From Planctomycetaceae bacterium (GTDB lineage: Bacteria > Planctomycetota > Planctomycetia > Planctomycetales > Planctomycetaceae), in contig JAGQQB010000113.1 in assembly GCA_020426425.1 (NCBI GenBank), positions 1 to 9,569 on the forward strand: a DNA stretch of 9,569 nucleotides. Reading direction: 5' to 3'. Below are positions 1-6,379 of the stretch, piece by piece. The number at the start of each line of letters is the position of its first letter. Within the stretch, counting starts at the first letter, position 1. The notes under the pieces were generated by a model. It ran no database searches. It worked only from the letters and a program-made list of their open reading frames with translations, and was not told the DNA's origin. The position numbers were made by a program, and so were the translations under genes.

Positions 1-613
1 ACACAAGTCCCGCGAGCACGGCATCGCGCATCGATCCGCCACGCAGCCAGAGCGAGAATCGCCAACTCGCGAGCAACAGTACGCTGACGCTCGCGATATC
101 CGGCGTGATCAATGCCGCGTAGCCAATGACGTTTGGCGAGAAGCACCATAACGCCAGCGCCACCAGACCAGACTCGGCCCCAAACTCATCGCTCACCCAG
201 CGATACAGCACCCAGCCACCGAGCAACGCAAACGGCAGGCAGGCCCAGCGGGCGAGCATCATCAACCACCACGCTCGTCGCCCATTCGCCTTGATGAACG
301 CCCCGCCGAGTGCCCATTCACGTCGCGGCCCCAACCGCACATCCTCCAGCGGACGCCAGTCAACCTCATGCTCAGCCACCCGCACCGGCAATGCCGCGAC
401 CGCTTTTACGAGTGGAGGATTCACACAATAAACATCCGTCCGCCCCAACTCCCAAATCGCCAACCCAGCCGGCAAATGCGCCACTTCATCCTGCGTCGGC
501 GTCATCCGGTAGGCAATCCAGCCGACGAGGAGGGCGTGCGTGAGGAGCAGGCCGGCTGGTAACCACCGCAGTCGTGGGCCATCTGCCTGCCTCTGCCCAT
601 GATCACGCGTCAT
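1..613 (-). CDS. GT-C family (GT39/ArnT-like) membrane glycosyltransferase, 3' part off the window
   Basis: The reading frame starts with ATG at 613 and stays open for 204 codons to the left edge, so the C-terminus is missing. A good ribosome site (GAGGTGAG) lies directly before the ATG. The visible part has a cytoplasmic N-terminus, a first membrane helix at about residues 16-36, then a loop with TQDEVAHL (D42-E43), followed by NPPLVKA (65-71). Further hydrophobic helices lie near 113-138, 148-168 and 172-186, with TPDIAS at 170-175. An acidic DE pair in the first outer loop is the catalytic signature of GT-C enzymes such as ArnT and PMT, which transfer sugars from polyprenyl-phosphate donors on the outer face of the inner membrane. 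It follows the aldehyde dehydrogenase by 23 nt on the same strand, so the two are probably cotranscribed, although no functional link is evident. Acceptor and donor cannot be told. Confidence 0.75.
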   Translation of the reverse strand, partial: MTRDHGQRQADGPRLRWLPAGLLLTHALLVGWIAYRMTPTQDEVAHLPAGLAIWELGRTDVYCVNPPLVKAVAALPVRVAEHEVDWRPLEDVRLGPRREWALGGAFIKANGRRAWWLMMLARWACLPFALLGGWVLYRWVSDEFGAESGLVALALWCFSPNVIGYAALITPDIASVSVLLLASWRFSLWLRGGSMRDAVLAGLV

Positions 614-636
614 GCTCACCTCGCCCGTTGTTTCCT

Positions 637-2064
637 TCACGCCTCTGTCCCGCGCAGATGCATGACCACCATTTTCTCTTCGGTCATTTCGCGGAGGGCG
701 TACTTCGGTCCCTCCTTGCCCATGCCACTGTGATTCAGTCCGCCATACGGCATAAAGTCGGCCCGCCATTGGCTCGACCAGTTGATGTGAATGTTGCCGC
801 TGTTGACTTCGCGAGCGAAGGTCATTGCCCGTTCAATGTCCCGGGTAAAAATCCCAGCCGACAATCCGTACGTCGTCGCGTTGGCGAGCTTGATGGCCTC
901 ATGAATGTTGTCGAACCGGGTGATCGCGACCGCCGGGCCGAAGAGTTCATCACAGCTAACCCGCTGACCCGGCGACACATTGTCGAGAATCGTCGGTTGA
1001 TAAATGCTGCCAGAACGTTGTCCGCCAGTAACGATCTTTGCGCCGCTGGCCACTGCATCGTTCACCCATTGTTCCACGCGTGCAGCATCGCCTTCGCGTA
1101 CCATGGGGCCGACCTTGGTCGCCGGATCAAACTGGTCGCCGGTGGTCAGCGCTGCCACACGCGGACGAAGCGCGTCCAGGAAATCGGCGGAGATCTTTGA
1201 GTTAGTCAGAATACGCTGCGCCGAAATACAGACCTGTCCCGCATTCGCGTACCCCGCGATTGCAATCGCCTGGGCCGCGAGATCGAGGTCGGCATCGTCC
1301 ATCAGAATGACCGGGCTGTTGCTCCCGAGTTCCATGGTCACCCGTTTCATCCCGGCCATGCGGCAGATCTGTTCGCCGACTTCGAACGAACCGGTGAAGC
1401 TGATCTTCCGCACACGCGGATCTTCACAGATGGCTTTCCCGAGCGTCCGTCCGGAGCCAGTTAGACACGCGATCGCATTCGGTGGCATGCCCGCTTCCAG
1501 CAGAATCTCCACCAGCAGCAGTGCCGAGAGTGGCGTTTCACTCGCCGGTTTGATCAGCACCGCATTGCCGCCCGCGATGGCTGGCCCGACTTTATGCGTC
1601 ACCAGGTTGAACGGGAAGTTGAACGGCGTAATCGCCGCGACGATGCCGCATGGCACACGCAGCGTGAATCCAATTTTCCCCGCACCAGCCGGGACGCTGT
1701 CGAGTGGAATCATCTCGCCGGTCAGGCGGCGAGCTTCCTCGGCGGAGATCTCCAGGACGTCGGCCCCACGTTGTGCCTCAATGCGGGCTTCAGCGAGAAT
1801 CTTCCCTTCCTCGGCACTGATGATTTTGGCGATCTCCTCCGCCCGTTCGCGTGACAGGACGGTGGCGCGATCGAGGATCTGGGCGCGTTCGAACGCTGAC
1901 AGCTTCGCCATCTGTTTCGAACCGGACTGCAGCACTCCAATGGCTGTGTCGACATCGCCAGGCGTACCGACCGGGACAGTGTCAATGACGTCTCCCTGAT
2001 AAGGGTTCGTCACCTGCAACACCTCGTCGCGATCGACCCATTCACCACCACAGAACATCCGCAT
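637..2064 (-). CDS. NAD(P)-dependent aldehyde dehydrogenase (ALDH superfamily)
   Basis: This predicted cytoplasmic enzyme oxidises an aldehyde to the carboxylic acid with NAD(P)+. I chose the ATG at 2064 (475 residues): it has a GGAG 9 nt upstream and gives the usual ALDH opening MRMFCGGEWVD. A TTG at 2109 would add 15 residues with no family character. Motifs in the 475-residue numbering are TPFNFPF with N149, the cofactor lysine K172 in LIKPASE, FTGS at 223-226, the general base E245 in MELGSNSP, the nucleophile C279 in NAGQVCIS, and E373 in DELFGP. The C-terminus has MPYGGLNHSGMGKEGP and EMTEEK. Length and motifs are complete, so it should be active. The ELGSNSP variant (instead of ELGGKSP) and the C-terminal block recall the y4uC/lactaldehyde-dehydrogenase-like branch, but that is recollection and the substrate is unknown. 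It is the first gene of a probable pair with the GT-C glycosyltransferase. Confidence 0.95.
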   Translation of the reverse strand: MRMFCGGEWVDRDEVLQVTNPYQGDVIDTVPVGTPGDVDTAIGVLQSGSKQMAKLSAFERAQILDRATVLSRERAEEIAKIISAEEGKILAEARIEAQRGADVLEISAEEARRLTGEMIPLDSVPAGAGKIGFTLRVPCGIVAAITPFNFPFNLVTHKVGPAIAGGNAVLIKPASETPLSALLLVEILLEAGMPPNAIACLTGSGRTLGKAICEDPRVRKISFTGSFEVGEQICRMAGMKRVTMELGSNSPVILMDDADLDLAAQAIAIAGYANAGQVCISAQRILTNSKISADFLDALRPRVAALTTGDQFDPATKVGPMVREGDAARVEQWVNDAVASGAKIVTGGQRSGSIYQPTILDNVSPGQRVSCDELFGPAVAITRFDNIHEAIKLANATTYGLSAGIFTRDIERAMTFAREVNSGNIHINWSSQWRADFMPYGGLNHSGMGKEGPKYALREMTEEKMVVMHLRGTEA

Positions 2065-2110
2065 GCTGATCAACTCCGATGACCGTTCACTGATTCGACT
2101 TCCGACCAAG

Positions 2111-2116
2111 AGTCTA
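2111..2116 (-). promoter_or_regulatory. Candidate -10 hexamer (TAGACT) for the aldehyde dehydrogenase
   Basis: Reading the minus strand, TAGACT lies 46 nt upstream of the ATG at 2064 and just before the TTG at 2109. If it is a -10 element, transcription would start inside or after the TTG codon, which supports the ATG start. No convincing -35 is seen, so the call is weak. Confidence 0.22.
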
Positions 2117-2213
2117 CCGCACTGATGACGCGTCGCCGAGCGTAGGTCGACTGGGGATGCAGCTGATCCTGATCGTTCTCCCGTCCACTTTGATCGAACC
2201 AGAGGGCTTACGT

Positions 2214-2316
2214 CCCGTTGAACAAGAAAACCCGAAGCGTTAGCGAGGGATCAATGGCACGTGAAAATGTCCCTCGCTGACGCTTCGGGTTACCTATCGT
2301 CTGGCATTTCAACAGG
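2214..2316. repeat. Nested palindromic element (REP/MITE-like)
   Basis: The core has 22-nt inverted arms at 2229-2250 and 2270-2291 around a 19-nt spacer. The left arm begins AACCCGAAGCGT and ends AGCGAGGGA. The arms differ at one position, which would be a G-U pair in RNA. An outer pair of arms, CCCGTTGAA (2214-2222) and TTCAACAGG (2308-2316), also forms an inverted repeat with one mismatch, so the whole element spans about 103 bp. It lies between the divergent aldehyde dehydrogenase and panD genes and has no T-tract, so it is not a simple terminator. I associate the CCCGAAGCGT...AGCGAGGG word with dispersed repeats in planctomycete genomes, but only from memory. The rest of the 2065-2462 interval shows no gene. 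Confidence 0.7.
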
Positions 2317-2379
2317 CTCCTGACACCCACTTCTCGCCTGCTCGGCCGTATCGCGACTCCTAAAGCTCAACGCCTCTGC

Positions 2380-2408
2380 TGGAGTCCCGTGGCCGCCGCT
2401 GCTACACT
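2380..2408 (+). promoter_or_regulatory. Candidate promoter for panD
   Basis: TACACT at 2403-2408 is preceded by TGC, giving an extended -10 (TGn plus hexamer). With a 17-nt spacer the -35 would be TGGAGT at 2380-2385, which matches TTGACA poorly. The start site would fall near 2415, leaving a leader of about 48 nt. The same TACACT hexamer recurs before the CaMKII-association-domain gene. Confidence 0.35.
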
Positions 2409-2462
2409 CCGCGATTCGTCCGGCGGAGGTCCGGTCGGCGTTGACTTTGCTGGTATTGACGA

Positions 2463-2834
2463 ATGCAGATCCGACTTCTCAAGTCCAAACTCCATATGGC
2501 CACCGTGACCCACACGGAACTGGAGTATCATGGAAGTATCACGATCGATCGCGACCTGATGGACGCGGTCGGACTACTGCCCTATGAACAGGTGCTGGTC
2601 GCCAACTGCAACAACGGTACGCGGGGAGAGACCTACGTCATTGAAGGGAAACGGGGCAGTGGCGTGATCCAAATGAATGGCGCCCTCGCCCGCATGGCCC
2701 AGCCGCGCGACCGGATGATTGTGATGTCCTTCGCCTTCGTCACGCGGACGGAAGCAGGGCGGCATCATCCGCAGGTGGCGATCCTCAACGAACAGAATCA
2801 AATTGTCGAACAATGGACCGCTGACATCGAGTAA
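2463..2834 (+). CDS. panD: Aspartate 1-decarboxylase proenzyme
   Basis: PanD removes the alpha-carboxyl of L-aspartate to make beta-alanine for pantothenate and coenzyme A. It is a pyruvoyl enzyme: the proenzyme cuts itself between Gly24 and Ser25, and Ser25 becomes the pyruvoyl group. Here the protein starts MQIRLLKSKLHMATVT and has YHGS with G24-S25 in exact register. K9, H11, R54, T57 and Y58 match the E. coli active-site numbering, and the N72-G73-A74 segment follows RGSGVI. At 123 residues it has normal length, somewhat diverged at the C-terminal end. No clear SD precedes the ATG at 2463, but the KSKLH register fixes the start. The next gene begins 48 nt downstream on the same strand. 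No panB or panC is present in the window. Complete and very likely functional. Confidence 0.96.
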   Translation: MQIRLLKSKLHMATVTHTELEYHGSITIDRDLMDAVGLLPYEQVLVANCNNGTRGETYVIEGKRGSGVIQMNGALARMAQPRDRMIVMSFAFVTRTEAGRHHPQVAILNEQNQIVEQWTADIE

Positions 2835-2881
2835 GCCTCAGTCGGTCCGCAACTCAAATTCGAAGCTGGAACTTTGTCGTC

Positions 2882-3130
2882 ATGGCTGCGTACAACAAAT
2901 TCGATCCCCGCGTCGATTCCCTGGTAGTCGAGTCCCGCACCGTCTGGTCGCCGGAAGTGGCCGACTTGAGCACTGAAGAGCGGGCTGTCATCGCCAGAGC
3001 GATCCACGCGCAGGCGAATCTCGCGAGTCAGATCGAGTACGAACGAGCACACACCGGCTTCACACGCACCATCACGGTGACTGCCGCCGATATTGAGCGA
3101 ATTTACCAACAGAGCGTCGCTGGCGGCTGA
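2882..3130 (+). CDS. Small protein of unknown function downstream of panD
   Basis: An 82-residue soluble protein, not recognised. It begins MAAYNKFDPRVDSLVVES, has an acidic and helical middle (STEERAVIARAIHAQANLAS), and ends with a likely helix (AADIERIYQQSV). There is no signal peptide, membrane helix or cysteine, and no known motif. It starts 48 nt after panD with no intervening terminator, so it is probably cotranscribed. That position makes a role linked to PanD possible but is not evidence for one; it does not look like PanZ/PanM, which are acetyltransferase-fold proteins. A GGA about 12 nt before the ATG is a poor ribosome site. The frame could be spurious, though its amino-acid composition looks coding. 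Confidence 0.6.
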   Translation: MAAYNKFDPRVDSLVVESRTVWSPEVADLSTEERAVIARAIHAQANLASQIEYERAHTGFTRTITVTAADIERIYQQSVAGG

Positions 3131-3294
3131 GTGAGCGGCGGGTTGTTGGCGACTAGCGGACCTGCGCTGTCCCGCTGCCAATCTGCCTACAGCGAATGGC
3201 TTCGCGAGGGTGCGAATTGCCCTAGAGAATCCTGCCGTTCACGCCACGAGGAACAATTCATCCGTTCAGTTCCCCGCCACGAGTGGAGCCAGGA

Positions 3295-5655
3295 ATGACC
3301 TCCCAGCACCTTCAACGTGCAGCCCACCGCTGGGAGTACCAAAGGGTGCTATTCGCCGTAGTGCTGCTGTGCTTCTCCGGTTCTCTGGCAGCGAGTGAAC
3401 AGCTGCCCACCGCGCCGGTCCCAGTTGAGCCGGGATTCCATGACTGTATCTACCACGACGATGCAGGCGAACATCGCTACTCGCTGTTCGTGCCCCGCAA
3501 TCCCAATCGCGAACCACGACCAGTCGTCCTGTTTTTGCATGGGGCGGGCGAGAAGGGGATCGACGGGCGACGTCCAGTCACCGTTGGTTTCGGTCCTGCA
3601 CTCGAGCGGTTCCCCGAGTTCCCGGCGTTCGTCGTGTTCCCGCAGTGTGAAGATCTGGATGGTCGCCATCTGCTCGGCTGGCGGGCTGATCGCGCCGACG
3701 CGCAGCGCGCGATCCGCATCCTGGATCAGGTGCTGGACGAGTATCCCATCGACCGCTCCCAGCAAGCACTGTGCGGTTGGTCGATGGGGGGCTTTGGAGC
3801 CTGGAGTCTGACGCTCGCCAATCCACAGCGCTGGTCCAGAAGCCTCATCCTGGCTGGCGGGGGCGCCCCTGATCACGCCAAGTCATTGCACCCCAAGCTC
3901 CCACCGATCTGGCAAATCCATGGAGCGACTGATTCACTTGTCCCCACTGACCGAGCAACGGAGATGTTCACCGCAAGTGGTGGTCCCTCATCCCAGCATC
4001 GGCTCGATGTGCTTCCCGGAATTGGTCACGACATCTGGCGTTGGGCACTCGGGAACGAACAGGTCATGCGCTGGCTCATCACCGACGAGCCGCTTCCGTC
4101 CCAAATCGACCTGTTAGCGACCGAGCCATTGCCGCCAAAAGGGTCAGTCGAACTGGCTGGTCCGTTTCAACCACACGTCGTCATCCCGCAGAGCGCAGCA
4201 CTGCGACTGGGAAATGATGCGCTGCGTGAGTTGGCCGCTGGTATCCCTGCCGCCGTCTCACCCGAGGCACTGCGGGGCGAGCTGGCACCGATCCAGCGTG
4301 AGATCGACTTCCAGGGCCAGACGTACGAGATTGAACTCGACAACGCCTCGTACTCAACGGCACTCGTCGGTTGCGATCTCCACGCGATCTCCGGCGAGCG
4401 GTTCGGGGTGCGTTTCTGGTTGAAAGACCTCAAGTTGACATTCGACGAATCGCGTTTGCTGGGTGATCGGTTGTTGGCTCAAGCGGGGCCATTCACTGTC
4501 CACATTGGCCACCTGCAGCCAGTGACCGTGTCGCTGGAAGTGCGTCCTGAGGCCCGGGACGGTCGCGTTCAATTTGTGTTGCTGCGTCGCCAGTTGGAAA
4601 TCCCGAACGAGAACTGGTTCATCGATCCACCGCGGCAAATCCAGAGTTTCGATGCCGATCTCCCTGAGCGGTACATCGAAACCGGATTGGTCGGCGGACT
4701 GTATCAGCGGCGGCATGATATTGAGGACCAGGTGCTTCAGGTGATCCCGGCACTGCTCGACGAATTGAGTCTGTATCTTGAGCAACGGAGCACTGGTGAA
4801 TTCGCCAACAAACTCTGGCCGCTGCCGGTGCTCGCACCGGAATCGCGACTGCAACCAACCCGCATTCGCACTGATGGGCGGGGCCTGGGTGTCGAACTGC
4901 AACTCGCCGCCGCATTTGCCGATCGTCCGCCCGTCGATCAACCGCAAACGCTGCCAGCACTGACTCCGTCATTGGCGACTCTGGGAAAGGGCGAAAAACT
5001 GAAAGTCCAGGTGGCGTGGGATGTGATTGAACGATTGTCGGCACAGTACGCACAATTGGGGACAGCACATGTCCACGTGCTCGACCTGCCAGTCGCTGAG
5101 TTCCAACAATTCGCCGAGCCGACATTCGCCGCACGACTCCTGCCCGAGGGGACCGACCTGGACGAAGTGAATGTCTTGCTGCAATTGAATTCCCCCATGA
5201 CGTTGCGACCCATCGGCGCTGCAACTGCGACCGAGGCGACGCTGGTCCTCGCGGCGGAACAAGTCCAGATTCGTTATCTGCGGCAAGATCCCACTGACAA
5301 CGAGCAACCGCTAGCGCAATTGACTGTCGCCCTGCGGCAGCCAATACACGTTACGTGGCAGCGTGTGGCCGAGCGCGGACTCGATGTCCAACTGGATTGG
5401 TCCTCCGAGTCCGAGGTACGACTGGTCGACTCGACGGTGCAGTCACCCGACACTGCCGAAGACTGTCGTCAGCACTTTGCCAAAGCGTGGAGCGCCTGGA
5501 CCGAATCGCAAACTGGACTACCACTCCAAATCCCAGATCTGGCCGTCGGCAACCATGGGCTGCATCCCGGACAACCAGGGGTCAACGCAGACTACCTGGA
5601 GATTCCGTTTCTCCCGGGCGGAGTGTCAGGGCTGTCAGATCGCCGCGGGAAGTAG
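3295..5655 (+). CDS. Exported alpha/beta hydrolase fused to a BPI/TULIP-like two-lobed module
   Basis: I chose ATG 3295 (786 residues) because GGAG lies 6 nt before it; a GTG at 3283 would add four residues. Residues 1-32 form a signal peptide: basic start, hydrophobic VLFAVVLLCFSG, and an SLA cleavage site. Residues about 50-265 are an alpha/beta hydrolase resembling the predicted-peptidase/esterase group (COG4099-like). They show HGAG (82-85, oxyanion side), GWSMGG with nucleophile S163, D213 in GATDSLVP and H245 in GIGHDIW, so the triad is complete. Residues about 290-775 are not a standard partner. They contain a start helix after ALRL (302-314), long amphipathic strands, a long helix at about 464-497, a repeat of strand-helix architecture from 567, and an ending GLPLQIP...N...LHPG...AD (741-766). 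That ending parallels the end of the human BPI barrel (PLPTP...N...LQPH...AD). I infer a BPI/LBP-like lipid-binding module, periplasmic or extracellular, presenting lipid substrate to the esterase. The hydrolase call is firm; the C-terminal fold is an inference. Confidence 0.9.
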   Translation: MTSQHLQRAAHRWEYQRVLFAVVLLCFSGSLAASEQLPTAPVPVEPGFHDCIYHDDAGEHRYSLFVPRNPNREPRPVVLFLHGAGEKGIDGRRPVTVGFGPALERFPEFPAFVVFPQCEDLDGRHLLGWRADRADAQRAIRILDQVLDEYPIDRSQQALCGWSMGGFGAWSLTLANPQRWSRSLILAGGGAPDHAKSLHPKLPPIWQIHGATDSLVPTDRATEMFTASGGPSSQHRLDVLPGIGHDIWRWALGNEQVMRWLITDEPLPSQIDLLATEPLPPKGSVELAGPFQPHVVIPQSAALRLGNDALRELAAGIPAAVSPEALRGELAPIQREIDFQGQTYEIELDNASYSTALVGCDLHAISGERFGVRFWLKDLKLTFDESRLLGDRLLAQAGPFTVHIGHLQPVTVSLEVRPEARDGRVQFVLLRRQLEIPNENWFIDPPRQIQSFDADLPERYIETGLVGGLYQRRHDIEDQVLQVIPALLDELSLYLEQRSTGEFANKLWPLPVLAPESRLQPTRIRTDGRGLGVELQLAAAFADRPPVDQPQTLPALTPSLATLGKGEKLKVQVAWDVIERLSAQYAQLGTAHVHVLDLPVAEFQQFAEPTFAARLLPEGTDLDEVNVLLQLNSPMTLRPIGAATATEATLVLAAEQVQIRYLRQDPTDNEQPLAQLTVALRQPIHVTWQRVAERGLDVQLDWSSESEVRLVDSTVQSPDTAEDCRQHFAKAWSAWTESQTGLPLQIPDLAVGNHGLHPGQPGVNADYLEIPFLPGGVSGLSDRRGK

Positions 5656-5955
5656 TGAGTGCGGAACGAGGCATCAGACTGCGCCGCACCCCTGCCTACC
5701 TCACGCTCGAACCATCCACTGCTGTGGCTTCCTGGATCCTCAGTCCTAGATCTTCCGCTTGCGGTCGGCACCAGCGTCCATCCCAATCCTGCCGAAATTC
5801 TCCGCAGATGCGCCGTTTCGCAAAAACTGATCTTGCCAACTCTGGCGCGGTAGCCAAAATACAGGCATGCGTGTTGTGCCAAACGCAGCACAACTGGACT
5901 GAAGCCTGACAGGTTGTTGGAGCTATGGCGAGCCAACACTGCAGGGTAGTTTAGC
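5656..5955. other. Intergenic stretch without a recognisable gene
   Basis: No frame on either strand has coding character. The only structure seen is a 7-bp perfect hairpin (GTTGTGC 5873-5879 with GCACAAC 5888-5894) and a GTTGG/CCAAC pair (5916-5920 and 5933-5937) just before the small transcript at 5956. A weak TTGTTG (5914-5919) with AACACT (5935-5940) has a 15-nt spacer and is not a convincing promoter. No terminator with a T-tract follows the hydrolase gene. Confidence 0.5.
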
Positions 5956-5958
5956 ATG

Positions 5959-5968
5959 AAAGGAGGTG
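5959..5968 (+). promoter_or_regulatory. Perfect Shine-Dalgarno sequence AAAGGAGGTG
   Basis: This is the exact complement of CACCTCCTTT at the 3' end of typical 16S rRNA, far stronger than the ribosome site of any other gene in the window. AGGAGG ends 7 nt before a GTG at 5974 (13-residue peptide MEYDCSSQRGGAV, stop at 6015; in frame with an ATG at 5956). It ends 14 nt before the ATG at 5981 (29-residue ORF). The spacing favours the GTG. Confidence 0.5.
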
Positions 5969-5980
5969 GTCTTGTGGAAT

Positions 5981-6070
5981 ATGACTGTAGTAGCCAACGA
6001 GGTGGTGCTGTCTGACGACAGTCGGCGGGCTGTCGTCGGCAGCCACCGCAAGTCGATCGACGTTGCTTAA
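5981..6070 (+). CDS. Possible 29-residue small protein in the structured transcript
   Basis: The ATG at 5981 opens a 29-codon frame ending in TAA at 6068-6070. It begins MTVVANEVVLSDDSRRAV and ends RKSIDVA. Roughly 70% of its third codon positions are G or C, as expected for this genome, and its composition looks protein-like. It is preceded by a perfect SD, but at a long 14-nt spacing that better suits the overlapping GTG at 5974. Hairpin H1 lies wholly inside this frame, so the sequence may be constrained as RNA rather than as protein. No family recognised; function unknown. Confidence 0.3.
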   Translation: MTVVANEVVLSDDSRRAVVGSHRKSIDVA

Positions 6071-6137
6071 CCGATCGACTCGGCGTTTGATCCTCTGATC
6101 AAACGCGCCTCGGGATCACCGATCCTGAAGCATACGC

Positions 6138-6176
6138 GCCCGGTTGACTCGCAAGAGTCAACTGGGCCTTTTTTGT
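6138..6176 (+). terminator. Rho-independent terminator with GCAA tetraloop
   Basis: A 13-bp stem (GCCCGGTTGACTC at 6138-6150, GAGTCAACTGGGC at 6155-6167, one G-U pair) closes a GCAA tetraloop of the stable GNRA type. Six T residues follow at 6169-6174. It ends the transcript from 5956 and separates it from the CaMKII-association-domain gene. Confidence 0.93.
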
Positions 6177-6266
6177 TTGTATGGCTCCATTGACTGGATC
6201 GCTCCCAGCTACATTCGCACCATTGCCGCATCCGCGAATTCGTGCCTCATTTCGAGCGATCCACCA

Positions 6267-6295
6267 TAGCCACTGCCACCGCCCGAAATTACACT
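6267..6295 (+). promoter_or_regulatory. Candidate promoter for the CaMKII-association-domain gene
   Basis: TAGCCA (6267-6272, 4 of 6 to TTGACA) and TACACT (6290-6295) are separated by 17 nt. The site lies after the terminator and 84 nt before the ATG at 6380, where a new promoter is needed. The hexamer equals the one proposed for panD. Confidence 0.3.
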
Positions 6296-6379
6296 CGGAA
6301 ACTTCTTGTCTGCGGCAAGCGATCCTGTTTGCGCGCAGTCCCCGGTCGTGTCCTTACCCCTGCATTTCAAGAACCAGTC

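Larger units (their letters stand above)
5956..6176 (+). ncRNA. Multi-hairpin small transcript ending in an intrinsic terminator (possibly a small mRNA)
   Basis: Five hairpins follow one another with almost no linker. H1 spans 6002-6049; its inner stem GACGACAG/CTGTCGTC is perfect (6014-6021 with 6030-6037) and it extends to about 19 bp with two one-base bulges. H2 is AGTCGATCG/CGATCGACT (6051-6059 with 6072-6080). H3 is GCGTTTGATC/GATCAAACGC with a CTCT loop (6083-6092 with 6097-6106). H4 is TCGGGATC/GATCCTGA with a 3-nt loop (6110-6117 with 6121-6128). H5 is a terminator. The 5' part carries an SD-like AAAGGAGGTG and two tiny overlapping ORFs. It may therefore be an sRNA, a regulated leader, or a very short mRNA with a heavily structured 3' end. 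It does not resemble tmRNA, SRP RNA, RNase P RNA or 6S RNA by any motif I could recognise. The 5' end is not defined because no clear promoter was found. Confidence 0.5.

Noticed and set aside
1004..1999. A long open frame on the plus strand opposite the aldehyde dehydrogenase
   Set aside because: It is an antisense shadow of a GC-rich coding gene: its composition is rich in Ser, Arg, Pro and Ala with no domain, while the opposite strand has a complete ALDH.
2065..2109. TTG at 2109 as the start of the aldehyde dehydrogenase
   Set aside because: The extra 15 residues have no family similarity, a candidate -10 overlaps the region just upstream, and the ATG at 2064 has a ribosome site at good spacing.
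2229..2291. Inner palindrome as a bidirectional terminator or CRISPR repeat
   Set aside because: There are no T-tracts on either side, no regularly spaced repeats, and it lies between divergent, not convergent, genes.
3155..3176. Hairpin AGCGGAC/GTCCCGCT after the small gene, as a terminator
   Set aside because: The stem is only 7 bp with a bulge and is not followed by a T-tract.
5592..5957. A 121-codon minus-strand frame after the hydrolase gene
   Set aside because: It is composition-driven, overlaps the end of the hydrolase gene, has no recognisable domain, and crosses the gene-free stretch without codon bias.
5956..6176. Structured transcript as tmRNA, SRP RNA, 6S RNA or RNase P RNA
   Set aside because: There is no tRNA-like acceptor or tag frame, no GGAAG/GNAR SRP tip, no single long bulged rod, and no RNase P conserved cores.
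6190..6215. TTGACT plus TACATT as a promoter after the terminator
   Set aside because: The spacer is only 14 nt, too short for a sigma-70-type promoter; the site at 6267-6295 has a better spacing.
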